Of a stretch of 64,000 nt of DNA, positions 12,401 through 24,900 are shown piece by piece. The stretch's first letter is position 1. The number at the start of each line of letters is the position of its first letter. Below the pieces are notes generated by a model. It had not been told where the DNA came from and ran no database searches. It saw nothing but the letters and a program-made list of their open reading frames with translations. This DNA is from Gnetum montanum (Eukaryota; Streptophyta; Gnetopsida; Gnetales; Gnetaceae), in NCBI GenBank assembly GCA_015680685.1, contig MNCI01001974.1, forward strand, positions 16,620-80,619, written 5' to 3'. The position numbers were made by a program, and so were the translations under genes.

Positions 12401-12920
12401 TCTGCATCAGAACAAAGAAGATGAAGACGAAGATGTGGTTGAAGATAGGGAGTGGCCACCGTTGTGTGCACAACAACAGAAACAAGAAGACATTCGTGGT
12501 ATTTTCTTAGGCTCAACAAGGTTCTGTACAAACCATGGTGGATCTGGCTATGGAGGTGGCAAGAACAATGAATGTTCAAGTTGATTGAGGGTGACACCAT
12601 CATTAACACCAGGCTGCACAGCATCATACAACAATGATGACAACACAGCCAAAATAGCGCTATGTGTGAGCATGGCATACAACTGTTTCAGGGAAGGTCT
12701 AGTCCAGCACATGTTGTGGTGCCGCCATGACATGTTCAATATGGTACATAATGACTACACACATCAGCTCATGTACGCCATCGACTGCAGTGCCAATCCA
12801 TCCATAAATAATCTTTGAAAACAAAATTCCCTTGTGAAGAATCTCCTTATTATCAAGTTGATCATCATTGAATAAATTTTGATAAAACTCTTCCAGCTAT
12901 CTCAAGCATACCATCATGTA
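9490..12920. other. Unresolved insertion-like segment
   Basis: This interrupts the Athila 3' region: the extra ORF seems to start at 13515 and its C-terminal half resumes near 9488. The left edge starts TGTTGGCGACCG after GTACC, which looks like an LTR or transposon terminus, but I found no matching right end or target duplication. It contains a minus-strand TATATAAAGG near 10697-10712, a short tandem repeat (10765-10829), a TGACAAGTGNC-type motif repeated at 10880-10995, and the N at 10999. Short open frames (minus 10976-11299, plus 11979-12161, plus 12585-12818) have no recognisable domain. Confidence 0.35.
10765..10829. repeat. 24-bp tandem repeat, about 2.7 copies
   Basis: Units at 10765-10788 and 10789-10812, with a partial third at 10813-10829. 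Units differ at only two positions (TTGCCC/TTACCC, AAGTTAGG/AAGCTAGG). Confidence 0.85.
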
Positions 12921-12929
12921 CTTTGATCA

Positions 12930-13515
12930 CTTCTTTTTTTGAGCGTTATGCACCCTTCAATCCTTTCACCAAATCCATATAATTTTTATGATGAGTCCAC
13001 TATTTTCAAGAACTCTGAGCACATCTTGCCTAAAAATGGACTCAACATAAGCCCATCCATTTGCAAATAAGTCTACCTATTCCATGAAATGGCCAAATGT
13101 GCCAATAGTACCATTCACCATTGGAGGTGATGATTGGCCACATAGGAGAATTTTGTAGTTAGGTTTTGACTTCTTCTAATGCATTTTCTAGAAATGGTCC
13201 AAAGTTTAATTCATGAAGGATTGTTCGTTATAGCTTCCTCAGCTTAATAACATCAATATCAACCTAGGTCAAGGTGACCTCAAGTTGTGGCACTACCATT
13301 GGAGTCTCGTCCCTTTGCAATTATTCACTAGGAATGTCCTCTTCGGGAATCTGATGAACAAATTCTTTGTCAAGTCCTTTGTGGAGGGGGCTAGTTACCT
13401 GTGAGTCCTTATCATGTTCTTGAGTTCATGTGCCCTATCTTCTTTCCATTCTAGGTCACTTGTCCCTTGGTAGGGATGGTCCTTCTCCCTTTGGATGCCT
13501 CAGTTTAGGTGCCAT
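12930..13515 (-). pseudogene. Athila extra ORF, probable N-terminal part
   Basis: From ATG at 13515-13513 (MAPKLRHPKG) the minus strand carries a degraded reading frame to about 12930. Many of its stops are TAG where CAG would keep it open, for example in ...LEVTLT(stop)VDIDVIKLRKL. It lies just downstream of integrase and 3' leader sequence, and upstream of the domain at 9330-9030. The likely reading is one extra ORF split by the segment 9490-12920. Function unknown; continuity across the gap is inferred from order and strand only. Confidence 0.4.
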
Positions 13516-13519
13516 CTAT

Positions 13520-15590
13520 AGTCACAGCATAACCATGAATTAAAATGTGTATAAGTTACTCAAAATGGCCATAATACACCTTCTCATTTTGACCAAGCTA
13601 TGACATTAACATGTGCATCTTGTTAGGCTTCCTGGAGTGTAGTTGAGGGGTTAGAAAAAATAATAAAACATAATGAGTTACAATTTTTAATTGTTTTGTT
13701 GTTTTTTTCTTGTTTGTCCCCTAAGAGGTGTTAATTCTTTGATAATCATAATAATTAAAGACCTTATCCTACCACCATGTAGAGCATACCTTTGATAGAA
13801 AAAGAGTGAAAAAATGGTTGGATTGGGACACATGGTAGACATGGTATGTGCTTTGGAAGAAGACTTGATGAAGAAAAATGGAAAAAACTCCCCTTGCATT
13901 GTAAATAAATGGACAAATTTCAAAGGTGCAACGTTGGTATATATAGTATTTTTGTCATGCATCAACAAGGCCACATAAAAACGGCTACATAAATGCAAGG
14001 GGATGCATATATGGGGCCTAGTTGATGCAGTTGTTTAGCTTAGTTGACGTATGTTGACCAACGAAGTAAGAGCCCAAATCTTTGGATTGGAACACAAATT
14101 TGGGATGATTCAAGAACCTAGAGGCGAGAGAACCATACAACAAGAAGAGGAAGGAAAATTATCATAAAAAAGAGATTCAAAGGTAGGAGAATGTCATAAT
14201 ATGGAACTTTGCGGGTGAAGAGCCATGTAATGGATAGCATGGAGACAATCAACCAACTATATCAAAGGGGTAGGAGATTAACAACCGAGACCAAAGGATA
14301 TGCAAGTGGGTCCTCCCCATAGCAAGCATTAGCCCCAGTTTCCCTTGCACATCATCAACATAGGAGTCCATAAGCCCCATAGTTAATTAATGGTCACCGA
14401 AAGTTAATACTAACATCCATGAGAACCAGTTGAAGAATTTATGAGTTCTAGCAAAGCATGGAAGACGATCAAAACATAAAATCGGTAGTGAGGTGAGTAA
14501 TCGAAAGAAATTGATGAAGAGAAGAGGGAGTTAAATAGAATTCATAATTTTTGTCACATGAAATCCCTTGTGAAGTGTGTGATTAAGTAACCTAGTAGGA
14601 TTCATCCTCAGTCTAGATCCAAAACCAATCATGCTCAATGACATCACATCAACATTCAAAGACTAATCCATCCCCTTGAGGCACAAGAATGCTTCCACAA
14701 ACAACCACCACTCCAACATGAGTGAGGTATAGGAAGTGATGAAGGGCCTTAGTTGGAGGGGATGAAACAAGCCCCATAACTAGTGATTGTAGCCCATTAG
14801 AAGTGGTCTAAGGGGTGTGCTTTGAATTCCCATGTGTTTGTTTGTTTTCCTTTTTCTTTTTTTTTATGGGAACCATACCATGAAAAGACCCATGTGTTTT
14901 CGCATGAATTTGGTCCAAGGGGTGTGCTTTGGATCTTCATCATTTCTCTTTTCTATCTTCTTTTCTTTTCTTTTTATTTATTTATTTTTTTGAATGATGA
15001 GGACCACACCATGCAAGGATAGATTTCTATCTAACTTCTTGTTATGAGAGAATATGGAGTGGAAAGAAGTTCGTGAGGACAATCTTTCATACAAGGGAAT
15101 AGGAAAGTATTAAGAATGTTGCATTCCCCTTGAAGTCACACCCTATTCAAACCATTGGATCCTCCTCAAGAATAAAAACTACGCAAGTTAGAAATTAATT
15201 AAAGTTTGTTTTAATGGAAAATGGATTACATGTTTCCAAAATAAGGAAAACCATGGAGTGGGTGGATGGGTGGATGACATGGACTCACTACTTATTACAT
15301 GAAATGAAAGTATAATGTGATTTTCTAGAACAAAAATGCTAAGGTAGGAACTAGATATAATAGGTGGACCATAACATGCAAACCATCACAAAGAGAAACA
15401 ATCACACCAATACATCCTATGATAATAAGACAACTTATTAATGAAAATTTTAAAATAACCAAAGGATAAATACATATATACATATATAAATAAACAAATA
15501 AAGAAAGAAAAAGTAAGTAAGAATGGTTAACCACATGAACGATGCTGTAAAACAAAAATATGTAAAAGAAAAACTTTCAAAAATAACTGA
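13520..15590 (-). other. Athila region between integrase and extra ORF
   Basis: AT-rich and mostly non-coding. It matches the same interval of the second Athila element (about 61900-62620 against 14550-15600), including the block CTAAGGGGTGTGCTTTGAAT and ACCATGCAA. Within it about 14808-14920 and 14917-15020 form a direct duplication of that block, present once in the other element. A hydrophobic open frame at 13998-13687 (minus) has no partner I can identify. Confidence 0.5.
14808..15020. repeat. Direct duplication of about 105-110 bp
   Basis: Two successive copies beginning (T/C)AAGGGGTGTGCTTTG, each with a pyrimidine-rich run and ending near GGAACCATACCATG or GGACCACACCATG. The related Athila element has a single copy near 62130-62190. 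Confidence 0.75.
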
Positions 15591-16135
15591 AGAGCTAGTA
15601 GAGGTTGTTAGCATGGATGGTGATCTCCTCCACGACTAAGTTGGGAGGAGATCCATAAAATGGAACCGGGTTGACTATGTGATGAGAGGGTAGTGATACT
15701 GGTTTAGTGAAGTTCAAGGAAGGATTTTAATTATTACATATTGACTAATTTTGTTTTTGTGGGATCCTCAGGTTTGTGTATAAGTAGGACCCTATATGGA
15801 AAGGTTTTGGAAATGATATAAGGTCCCTCCCATATTGTTTGAAACTTAGTACGTTGTGATACACGTGTGGGATTCAAATAGAGTACCTGATCTCTATGTT
15901 GAAATGTTACCTTTCAAATCCTAAGATCATGATGTTTTTTACTATAGGCCTTATGTATTTCCTTTGATAATAAGGCTACTAGTCGATTCTCATCTAGTAC
16001 ATTCAAGTTGATGAGTCCTCATTGTGCTAGTGATAAGTCAAGAACCAAGTCAATGGTGGTAGATAGTGTTCAGAGTTCTACCTAAATTGGAAGTTTTGGT
16101 AATTTCTAGTACACTAACTTGTAAGGAGAGTAGCC
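15590..16135 (-). pseudogene. Athila integrase, C-terminal part (downstream of Tat-A insertion)
   Basis: The minus strand from 16135 encodes the end of the integrase: SPYKLVY, then a DLSLAQ.GLINLN segment, DENRL.AL, HDLRI, and the C-terminal domain motif QVLY.NPTRVSQRTKFQTIWEGPYII. It continues in frame the part ending at 50663 (TWKLPIGY) once the Tat-A insertion and one TAGCC are removed. The second Athila element has the same junction uninterrupted at about 63165. Integrase joins element cDNA to host DNA; this copy is split and has stops. Confidence 0.88.
16131..16135. repeat. Target-site duplication of Tat-A (left; right copy 50658-50662)
   Basis: TAGCC directly precedes the LTR at 16136 and directly follows the LTR ending at 50657, 34.5 kb away. 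This shows everything between entered as one insertion plus later insertions into it. Confidence 0.95.
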
Positions 16136-17442
16136 TAAAACATCGTGAAATTTCAAGACCTCGATGATTCAGCAAAGTCTCGAAGTTTAGGTAAGGATTT
16201 CCACAAGTGCAGCATCAAGACATCTGAGTGATGGAAGCACTGAAAACAGTTGCACATCTCAACAAGTTTTCCTTTTTTTCATTTGAGGGCCTACTACATA
16301 GCTCAACATAGCAAACTTCAGGAGGATAGAACAGAACAAGGGATGCACAGTGATAACACTTCAACTTTGTAAGTTAATCATGTTTCAAAGCCTTAACTTT
16401 TTGCGTGATACGCTGCATTACACTATGTAGCGTAGAGCATCGTAACATAAGCAACATAGTTGATACAACTGCAACAAAAAGGGATAACAAAGTTCAAATA
16501 GTAGCATTCATTACACCACAATACGCTTCCCAACATATCAAAGCGTAGCCACAGGACAGTTTATCCTTTTTTCACCAAAGATCTTGAAATCCTTCAACAT
16601 GAATAATAAGGTTAAAAATTGTCTCTTTTAAGGGTGGTTATGCTATGCTATGCTTTAGAGTATAGCATAGTGTATTATCACAAGCTTCAGCTACAACACG
16701 CTAAGTCAACAACATTCTGTGGGCCTAAGACATGCGTCATCTAAACTGCGTTCTTCATCTAACCCTAAGCCTATAAATACCCTGGTGGACAATGCTCAAT
16801 AGGTTGGTTGGTTGGTTGGTTAGTTGGCTGGTTGGCGAGAAAAAAAGAAAAAGTTGGCAAGAGCATCAACGGTGATAGAGAGAAGCTTTTTGACCAGAAA
16901 TTGCAAGTTAGCAAAAAATTTTCTTCAAGCTTGACTCCCTTGTGCCTAGATTGGCAAGTGAACAAGGTAGATTGGCCTTTTTCTTGTTTAATCTCTAAAA
17001 AGCTTCTTGTTGGTGACGGATACTTCGTCCAAATCGGAGTACGATTGCAAATCCTGTTGTATTCATCATATTTGTCCATAAGATAAATCCCAGATCTTGG
17101 GATCATGAATTTTCTAAATTTAATTCATTACATCCTATCTACATTGATTTTTATAGTCATTTTTGCATCGTTTACATCGTTTTCATTACCTTCAAGATCC
17201 AATCTTGGAGTCGATCTCGTTTTCTCATCATTTGGTATTATGTTCTGATATTAAATCGTCATCTCGTTATATGATTATTAACAAATTTACTGACCAAGTA
17301 AGTCCCTGTCTGTTCGAAAAGACCATTTAGGGCACCTCGAATTCATTTTCTTTAGCACGACCCTCACATGGATCTAGGGTTGAAACTGTGTACATGGAAA
17401 TCTTCTCGGTATTTCCAGCAACTGATGTTTTTAGTCGTTACA
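16136..17442 (+). mobile_element. 5' LTR of Tat-A
   Basis: 1,307 bp, TAAAACATCGTG (TG mutated to TA) to TTAGTCGTTACA; pairs with 49348-50657. TATAAATA at 16772-16779 is the likely promoter. A (GGTT)n run follows at 16801-16835, in what should be the start of the transcript. Confidence 0.93.
16801..16835 (+). repeat. (GGTT)n microsatellite in LTR, 20-60 bp after TATA
   Basis: GGTTGGTTGGTTGGTTGGTT-type run. The 3' LTR has an eroded version at about 50022-50052. The Tat-B LTRs lack it. Confidence 0.85.
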
Positions 17443-17448
17443 GTTTTC

Positions 17449-17475
17449 TGGCACTAGAAGGAGGGCCTGAACCTC
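17449..17475 (+). other. Primer binding site of Tat-A
   Basis: TGGCACTAGAAGGAGGGC starts 6 bp after the LTR. The sequence goes on CTGAACCTC, so the match to a tRNA 3' end would reach into the T-loop (see Tat-B, where the T-arm is fuller). I cannot name the tRNA. Confidence 0.75.
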
Positions 17476-17697
17476 TGATCTATATTTCGCGGGTAGTCCT
17501 GTAAGCTGTCTGTACCCATTATTGACTAAAATAAATGTGATACCTCTGTGGTTGTTTACGTGATCGTGTAGTATAGATCAGTCGCTCCGACGATTCCTCT
17601 AGAATCCAGTAGGATAGAAAACCCATGTTTTCCTTTAGTTCACTTTTGCCTTTGTGATCTTTATCCCCATTAGCATTACCTTCTAGTTGTGTAGATA

Positions 17698-20605
17698 ATG
17701 GCTGTGAAAAGTACTGCCATTTCCACTGCTAGCCTTGAAATTCCATTGACGATGTAGGCTACACCTGCTGCTATTGAGCCATCGACCGGTCTCGTGCGAC
17801 TACACCAGTCCCTCAAGATTCAAAACAAAGATCCTGAGGGGTACACTTAGCAGATAGAAAATTACAACTTCCTTTATGCCAAACTTATGGAAAATCTGCC
17901 TATGTACCCACGAGAACTCGAAGAGCAACATGAATATGAGTTCGTGTACTATAATGGGAAGGAATTTGTTCCTTCACCTAACGCTTCCATACCCTTGATA
18001 GACCGACAACAATGGATCTTGGATCAATTGTTAATGGCCAGGGCATCAACGGAACAATGAGATGCAATGTTTTGAGACAAAGCGTCTCACGATGGGCAGG
18101 AGGACCTAGATTCCCACTCTGAGGAAGGTAGTCATGCTAGCTTTGTTATGGCTCCTCCCTCCACAACATCTCGTGCAAATCCACTTTTTATGGTCACTCA
18201 AGCTTTATCGTTGTCTACCACCAACCATGTTGCGCATTCATCACATTAGCATTTCTTCTCTTCGACTTCCTTTCTAGATGTTATCCCTTCATAGTCCATT
18301 CCTCCGTAGCCATAGTCAGCCAACCCATCGCATTGTGTACCTACGCCGATGTTACCATATGTGCACACAATACCCACTTCGCAATTATACATAGCTTCTG
18401 CATCCATCCTAGCTTTTGCACCTGCTCCACCATCAGTGGTAGGACCCATCCCTACTACATGGTGGGCTCCAATTACCTCACCCCCTATTGCATAGCCTAC
18501 ACAAATCCCATAGGTGGTAAATCCAACCACAGGGTCATTTTCTCTACCACCAGCTACACAAAAAACATATCCAATGGCACAATCGATAGTTTTCGCCCCA
18601 CCTGCACCACCTACTGGGTGGTGGATGACACAGGCAGCACTGTCCGCAAGGACAGTTTTGATAGCATCGCCTATAGGCCATGTTGCTACTCCTATCTCGC
18701 CATCAATCGTGGCTCCATCTCTTATTCCATAGCCAACCTTTTCATCCTTGGGTCTAGATAAAGCCTTCCAGCTTATTCAGACCCTTATAGAAGAGGTTAA
18801 ACACCTCAAAGCTATCAATTCTGATACAGTACAGGTCATGGATTTCTGCCATGACGATCCTACCAGTCTGGTAGTTCCCATCTTATCATTACCTCTTGGA
18901 ATGCCACTTCCCCATTTCACAAAATACAATGGGAAATGCGATCCCAATGCTTATCTCGTTACCTTTAGGTTAGAGTCATTGTTGCTACAACAATGGCCAC
19001 ATACCATTATCTCTGTCTTTGCCATGTCCCTAATGGGTAAAGCTCTGGATCGGTATCGTGCACTTCCATGCTCTTCCATCTTGACCTTGGAAGAGCTATT
19101 GACTCAGTTCATGACCCATTTCAAATGCAACTTGAAACCAGAGGTCATGTTGGACCAGTTAATAAGAGTTAAGAAGGATCCTCTTGAGCCAGTCTATAAG
19201 TTTATATAGTGGTGGAGTGCCACCTTGAATGAAATCCATGAGCCCATCGTGGAGGCCCATCTGTTGGCAATTTTCAAGGGGGCATTCAATGACTTTATTA
19301 AGTCTAAACTGTATTACCTCGCTCCCCACTCCCTCAGCCAAGCCTTTGCTCAAACTAAGAGCATCCAAGAAACGATAGAGGCTAGCAAAGACCCAACATA
19401 TGTGGCCTATAAAAATTCCCACAACAAAAGTAAAGACAAGGGCAAGGCTGTAGCAAAAATGGCAGCCATGGTCAAAGAGGCCAAAAACAAAAATAAAAAA
19501 AAAGATAGCTACGATGCCTATTGAGGCTATGGCTAGCTCAAACAGCATCGACCAAAAAACAACATCGACTCTTGAGACATCACCTCAGCCAGAGCCTAAT
19601 TTTGAGCATAAAGACCACTCAAAATATACGGCTCTACCTGTTAAGCCTTTATAACTTCTGAAGCAACTATTGGGAACTGGTCACATTCAACACACCAAGG
19701 TGTCCAAGGAGGCTCTGAAATGCCACAGATGACATTGTGAGCTGCTCAAGAATCCCTCCTTAGCCTTGCCAAATGAACCACCAGTTCCAAAGAACTTCAA
19801 GTTGGACCATTTTTGTGACTATCACCAGCTATGTGGTCATGATACGAACTACTTTTGGGTGTTGAAAGATGACATTCAACACATGATCGATCAAGGTAAG
19901 CTAATCCTTGACAACAGTAGTCCATTTTGTCTAGAAAACTAGTTTATGCATGTGTACCAAGACCCGTTGAATGCAAACAACACAGGGTATACTATCAATG
20001 TGGTGGGTATGGATGGTGATGGCCCAACACCACCACAGCAACCCTTTGTGCTGCATGTACCTCCTCGTCCACCTTAGGTGACAGACTTGTTGACATCGAC
20101 AGGCGCGATGTAGCAACAACCCTTTATCCTCTGAGTTCCACCTTGAACGTTTGTTCCACAGTTGATTGTCATTAAATCCGTGGTCCAGTCCGTACCCATA
20201 CCTAAGGCACCTATTTTCATCAAGGTGCCAAATCCCTTAGCTACTCTTGCTATGCAAGGGAAAACATCTAAGTCAATGCCCTAACCTCAACCCATAAGGA
20301 GAGAAGAAGGGTATGTGACAGATAAGATAGCCAAGGACCACGTTACGCTGGGGTTTCTTAAGCCTACCCCTATGGGTTCCATGACCTTGGCTCCTTCTTC
20401 CTCTGAAAAGGATGACATTACACAGACATGGCCATCTTCTCCCTACCCAAGAAAACACAGCCCTCAACTAGAAACCGTTCCTCCCTGAGAGATCTGTCTC
20501 CTCAGACGAATGGAAGAAGAGAAAGGCAACAAACAACCAGACCGTGGGCATAATCTCCTTGATACTTTTACACAAGTTAAGTAGGCTCTCAAAAAGAAAA
20601 ATACA
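17698..20605 (+). pseudogene. gag: Tat-A gag
   Basis: Starts with ATG at 17698 (MAVKSTAIS), parallel to the Tat-B start at 42107. The N-terminal block has LKIQNKDPEG, YNFLYAKL and EFVPSPNA. The region 18200-18740 is a Pro/Thr-rich linker. The capsid region at 18748-19209 (QLIQTLIEEVKHL, LPHFTKYNGK, LLLQQWPHTII) continues to about 19520, ending Lys-rich. Near 19815-19880 is a zinc-knuckle-like CDYHQLCGHDTNY, then LKDDIQHMIDQGKL. Its last Cys is replaced by Phe here, whereas Tat-B keeps NYC. In-frame stops (several TAG) and frameshifts disrupt it. Gag packages RNA into particles. Confidence 0.85.
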
Positions 20606-21296
20606 ATGTTGAGCCTATATGACTTGTTGATGAGATTCCAATTGCATTGTGAGGCCATGGTTCACATGCTAGCGTTCATACCAGTGGACGAAAGCTTGCT
20701 AGCAGATGAAGAAGCAATCCATTCGATCATGCTTCCCCCTACTGCTAAACAACCATGGCCTTCCCAACTGACATTCCATGAAGAGTCCATTAAGGATGAC
20801 CCAGAAAAGGGTCAGGTGATAATAGCCATCATGTTCATCACTATTCGGGTTGGCCAGTATGGATTTGAAGAGTACACGTAGATGATGGGGCCACTGCCAA
20901 TGTCATTCCATTTCCCATAGTGGATAAACTGGGTTTAATCAACTAGATCAACCCCATGACAATGTCATGCTTGAAGTCATTTAACAGGGCATGGGTGCAA
21001 GTTAAGGAAACTGTACAGATCAACTTTGTAGCAGGGGACCAATTCCCCATAAATGCAGTGTTCATCGTTGTCGAGAAGATACCCGACTTCAACCTAATCT
21101 TGGGGAGGTCTTGGTTGGCTCAGTTAAGCGTTGTCTCATCACCCATTCACCAAGAGATCCACTTTCCCTATGTGGAAGGGGAAGTGATCATCCATGGTGA
21201 TAAGATGACTCCTCAAGTTGTCAACAAAGTGGAGATGGAACAAGGTTTGGAGATTGAAATCTTTGAAGATCAAACCCTTGTCCCAATAGTTGAATA
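20606..21296 (+). pseudogene. Tat-A protease region
   Basis: 20606-20880 encodes a segment conserved with Tat-B (39135-38923), including HMLAFIPVDESLLADEEAIHS. The aspartic protease follows: active-site DDGA at 20881-20892 (the usual D-T/S-G-A in variant form), then ANVIPFPIVDKLGL, and the C-terminal FNLILGRSWL flap/helix signature near 21083-21115. The frame ends with TAG at 21295-21297. No RT follows directly; the next RT sequence on this strand begins at 44285, beyond the antisense gene. Two stops (before DDGA and after GLIN) show decay. Confidence 0.85.
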
Positions 21297-21299
21297 GGT

Positions 21300-21920
21300 T
21301 GGCACAGTGGGGCAAATGTTAGCATCATAATCAGGGGAGGGGATGAGGCATCAAGCTTGACTTGGGCTGAATTACCCTTCAAGGGAGGGGATGATAGCAT
21401 AAAGGAGTGGTGTAACAAGCATCCTCATCCATACACATCACCAAATCTAAGAATGATTAAGAAGCAGTTGCAGAACTAACAAACAAACATGTTAGCATAA
21501 TAGGTTATATCAGTCCACATTGCTTACTGTGACACTGTTTACATTCTTTATCCTTTCATGTTACATCATCTACCATTACGCTTCTTCACTTCGTTGACCT
21601 AAAATGGCCTTAAACTATCGCTAGCTCAAAATGGCCTTAAATTAGTTATCGCCCGCTATGGCCTAAAACTGGTAATTCCATTTATTCTCTTCCATGTGTG
21701 ATGGCCCGGCCCAAAATGGCCTTAAACTATTCCAGCCCGCAATGGCCTTAAACTATCGTTGGCCCACAGTGGCCTAAAACGTGCAACCTTTCTGACAAAG
21801 TGTTTTTCTTCATAAAAAATAAAATTAAGACTTTTCTTTCACAAACATCATTAATTGACTTCAAAAGTCAAAAATTTTATTCTTTATTGCCTTTCAAAAA
21901 ATACTTGATTAGTATTGCTA
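21300..21920. repeat. Spacer after protease with GGCC-stem motif repeats
   Basis: Holds several copies of an AAATGGCCTTAAACT / GGCCTAAAACTGG motif (about 21596-21785). It is the reverse-complement form of the array found at 37540-38240 in Tat-B and much shorter. No coding is seen before the antisense gene terminus at 21923. Confidence 0.7.
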
Positions 21921-21922
21921 CG

Positions 21923-24900
21923 CTACACATCCCCCTTGTTACCATCTCCATTTGCTTTACCCAGCTTCACATCAGCCTCATGATGATCTTCCTCATGAAA
22001 ATCTTCTTTGGACGGATCCTCTTCATGGGGGTGATCCTCTGTGTGAGGCTCCTCCTCATGGGGATCCTCTTTGTGTTGTTCCTACAATTTGACATGAGGC
22101 AAATGTTAGCATCATAATCAAAATCAAGCATAAAAGAAAATACAATAGTTGCACATCTTACCTGTGATGGTCCTGCTTCAGCCGCGAAAAGAATTTGTTC
22201 TAGGATGACTGACAGGCGTTGTATAATCTTATCTTAATGAGCTCTGCCAATAGCCATCTCCTAGATCAGTTTTAGCCTTAACCTTTCCCTTTTCCACAGG
22301 AGTCCACCGAGGTAGCATAGGGAAAAAGGAAGGGACAATGGTCTCTCCACCAGGGAGGGTCATCTCTCTCTCAGGGGAGGCACTCATTGTCACTTGTTCT
22401 TGGAACTTTTCATATGCTCCAAAAGCACCAATGACATCGAGGAACAACTAGAGGGACCACACTTCAACCATGGAATATTTATAATGTCGACGGTAGGCAA
22501 CACATTCCTACTTATACATGTGTTTATGATTTTTCTGTGCCTACCCCCATTCCTGGACCCTCGCGCAGTAGTCCTTCCAGTATAGGTTCTTCTGGGCTAG
22601 GAGATCCATTTGCATTCATTGCTCGATAAGCCCATGGCTAGCTTGGACGTTGTTCCTAACGACCGTCTAATAGCGAGCGTAGTCAATCACAACCATCTGT
22701 CAATTCCTGTCATTGGTATCTCGAGCTTGTAGAAATTCATTCTTGGACTCAAGGTCCTCCACCCTCATAGCTAGGGTGGTTTTCTCTTTTTCTGCTTTCT
22801 GCAACCTCTTCCAGAGATCTTCCTTGATGTTCTGACTCTCCCATAGAAAATGGGCCGAGTGCAACACACATTTACACATCTCATCGTAAACACAGCATGG
22901 TACTTCGGTCACCTCTGGTGAGGGTTCAGGGGTAGCATCTACGTCGATAGGCTCTTTGGGATCCCATTTGAGGTGAGATGCTATAACAAGAAAATGATAG
23001 TTAGACGTAACAGGATGACATAATGTGATAGTTTCAACAATTCTTGCATAACAATAGTGATGTACTGATCTTCAAATCGATTCACTCCAAGCGATTGATC
23101 ATATCATTAATAATTCCCTCCGTGAAGGCAACTTTGTTGGGGGCCTCAGCCCAATGTTGAGTAGGGGTTGCTGACGAAGGTACACCACTGTTATCAGAAG
23201 TGTCTACTATGCAAAAAAAACAAGTTGAACATAAGACAATAGACAAAGGAAAAATTTGAGATGCTACAATAATGCAAAGCTCCTATTCAGCAAACCCTCA
23301 GGGGTAATAGCAGAAGGTTTTCCCGTCAAAGAAAGGTCAAGTGAGCAGTCAAACTCACAAGCGACGAACCACTCCTCCATTTCCACCCAATCAAAAAGGG
23401 TCACAACATCTTCTACGCTTGACTTCCCTTTAGGAATAGGAGACTACATACTACCCACATTATCAACAAGGGCCTCCTTTTCCAAAACTATGGTCCCTTC
23501 CCCATCCCACAGGACTATGACCCCTATTTCAGGGGTCAGTCCCTCCACATCCCTCCCTCTTCATGTAGAAAGCATTACAGTTAGCAACACTTTACTCGAG
23601 TGCTATGTGATGAAATGATGTTTATACATAGCATGATATAAATAAACTAATCATGCATCACTCTACTTACCAGCTAGGGGATGGCTCCTGTGAAACTTAA
23701 TACATAGTTTCCTCCTCTATTCACCAGTTGGTCTAGGGGAATCCACAACTGAATAATGCTTTTTTCGCTAAATCGATGAGGTTACAATTTTTGCTTCCAG
23801 GTGCTTCCCCATTGATGCACTACCAATGTTAAAAGGGGGCACCCCACCCACGCTGTCTCGGCCTCGGAGGGCATGCACCACTCGATCCTTAGTCATTATT
23901 AAAAGCAACTCCTTGATACCTTTGGGAGGATCTTGGGATTGAACAGTGTAGAAGACCTAGCAAATTCATGGCTTGGAGATCTAGTTACAATCCTGCTGCA
24001 CCTAGACTCCATCCTTGTGAACTACTAGGAATTCGGAAAAATGTCACAAACAAGCTATGAAGAAGGGAAAATGCACATTGAAACAAGACTTAAGCTTCTT
24101 GTGAAGCTTGACCATTTTAGCCTGCAAGCCTTCAGTAAGGTGCTTGGCCCAGTTATATCGTTTTCCCTCTTCTATAACCTCCTGCATGATCCAAGCCTCC
24201 TCTATTCCAAGAATTTTTCCTTGGGAGGGTAACTTGGGGAAGGCACGAGCACGGAAGAGGGGGTAAATGATGCCAACCACCTCTAGCTAGATCTTCTTAG
24301 CGTAGATGCCTTTCAGCTCCTTTTTAGTCCCTAGCCACTCCTCCATGTCCTTATGATGTTTAGAACTCTTTTTGAATTTCTCTTCCACTAGGAGGCCATT
24401 AGAAGGAATGCCAAAAAAATTAGCAAACAATTAAGCATTAATATCAAAACTCACGCACACATTACGCACACATGTGTAAAAATGCTCAGCTTGTTCGCTA
24501 AAGGAGTCGACTAGGGCTAACATTTTGGCTACTGGGACATTGGGGGTTACAGCTAGAAATAGCTCTATCAGTGTAGCTTCCCTAAGGTTATTGGTTATGG
24601 CAGCTGGGGCCGCTTCGTGGCAAAGCCAATGTTGCACCTCATTTATATCACCATAGCAAAAGAAGATTGTGGCTGCATCACGCCCAGAGGCTATCACCAT
24701 AACCTCCCACATTTCTTCAACTATAAAGATAAAATACAAAAAAAAAACACATTAGACAAAACTAACAAAACAATAAAATCTTAAACACTTTTTTCATCTC
24801 ATAGGGTTACACAGCTGATCAGCATAGCAAAACTTACCACATCTAAAAGGCAAACGAAACGGTGGGAACTTCACTTGCACATCTTCAACGATGATGGGAT

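Noticed and set aside
11537-12818. Possible host gene in 11537-12818
   Set aside because: Short frames on both strands, no domain, no splice-consistent chain, and no second copy to compare.
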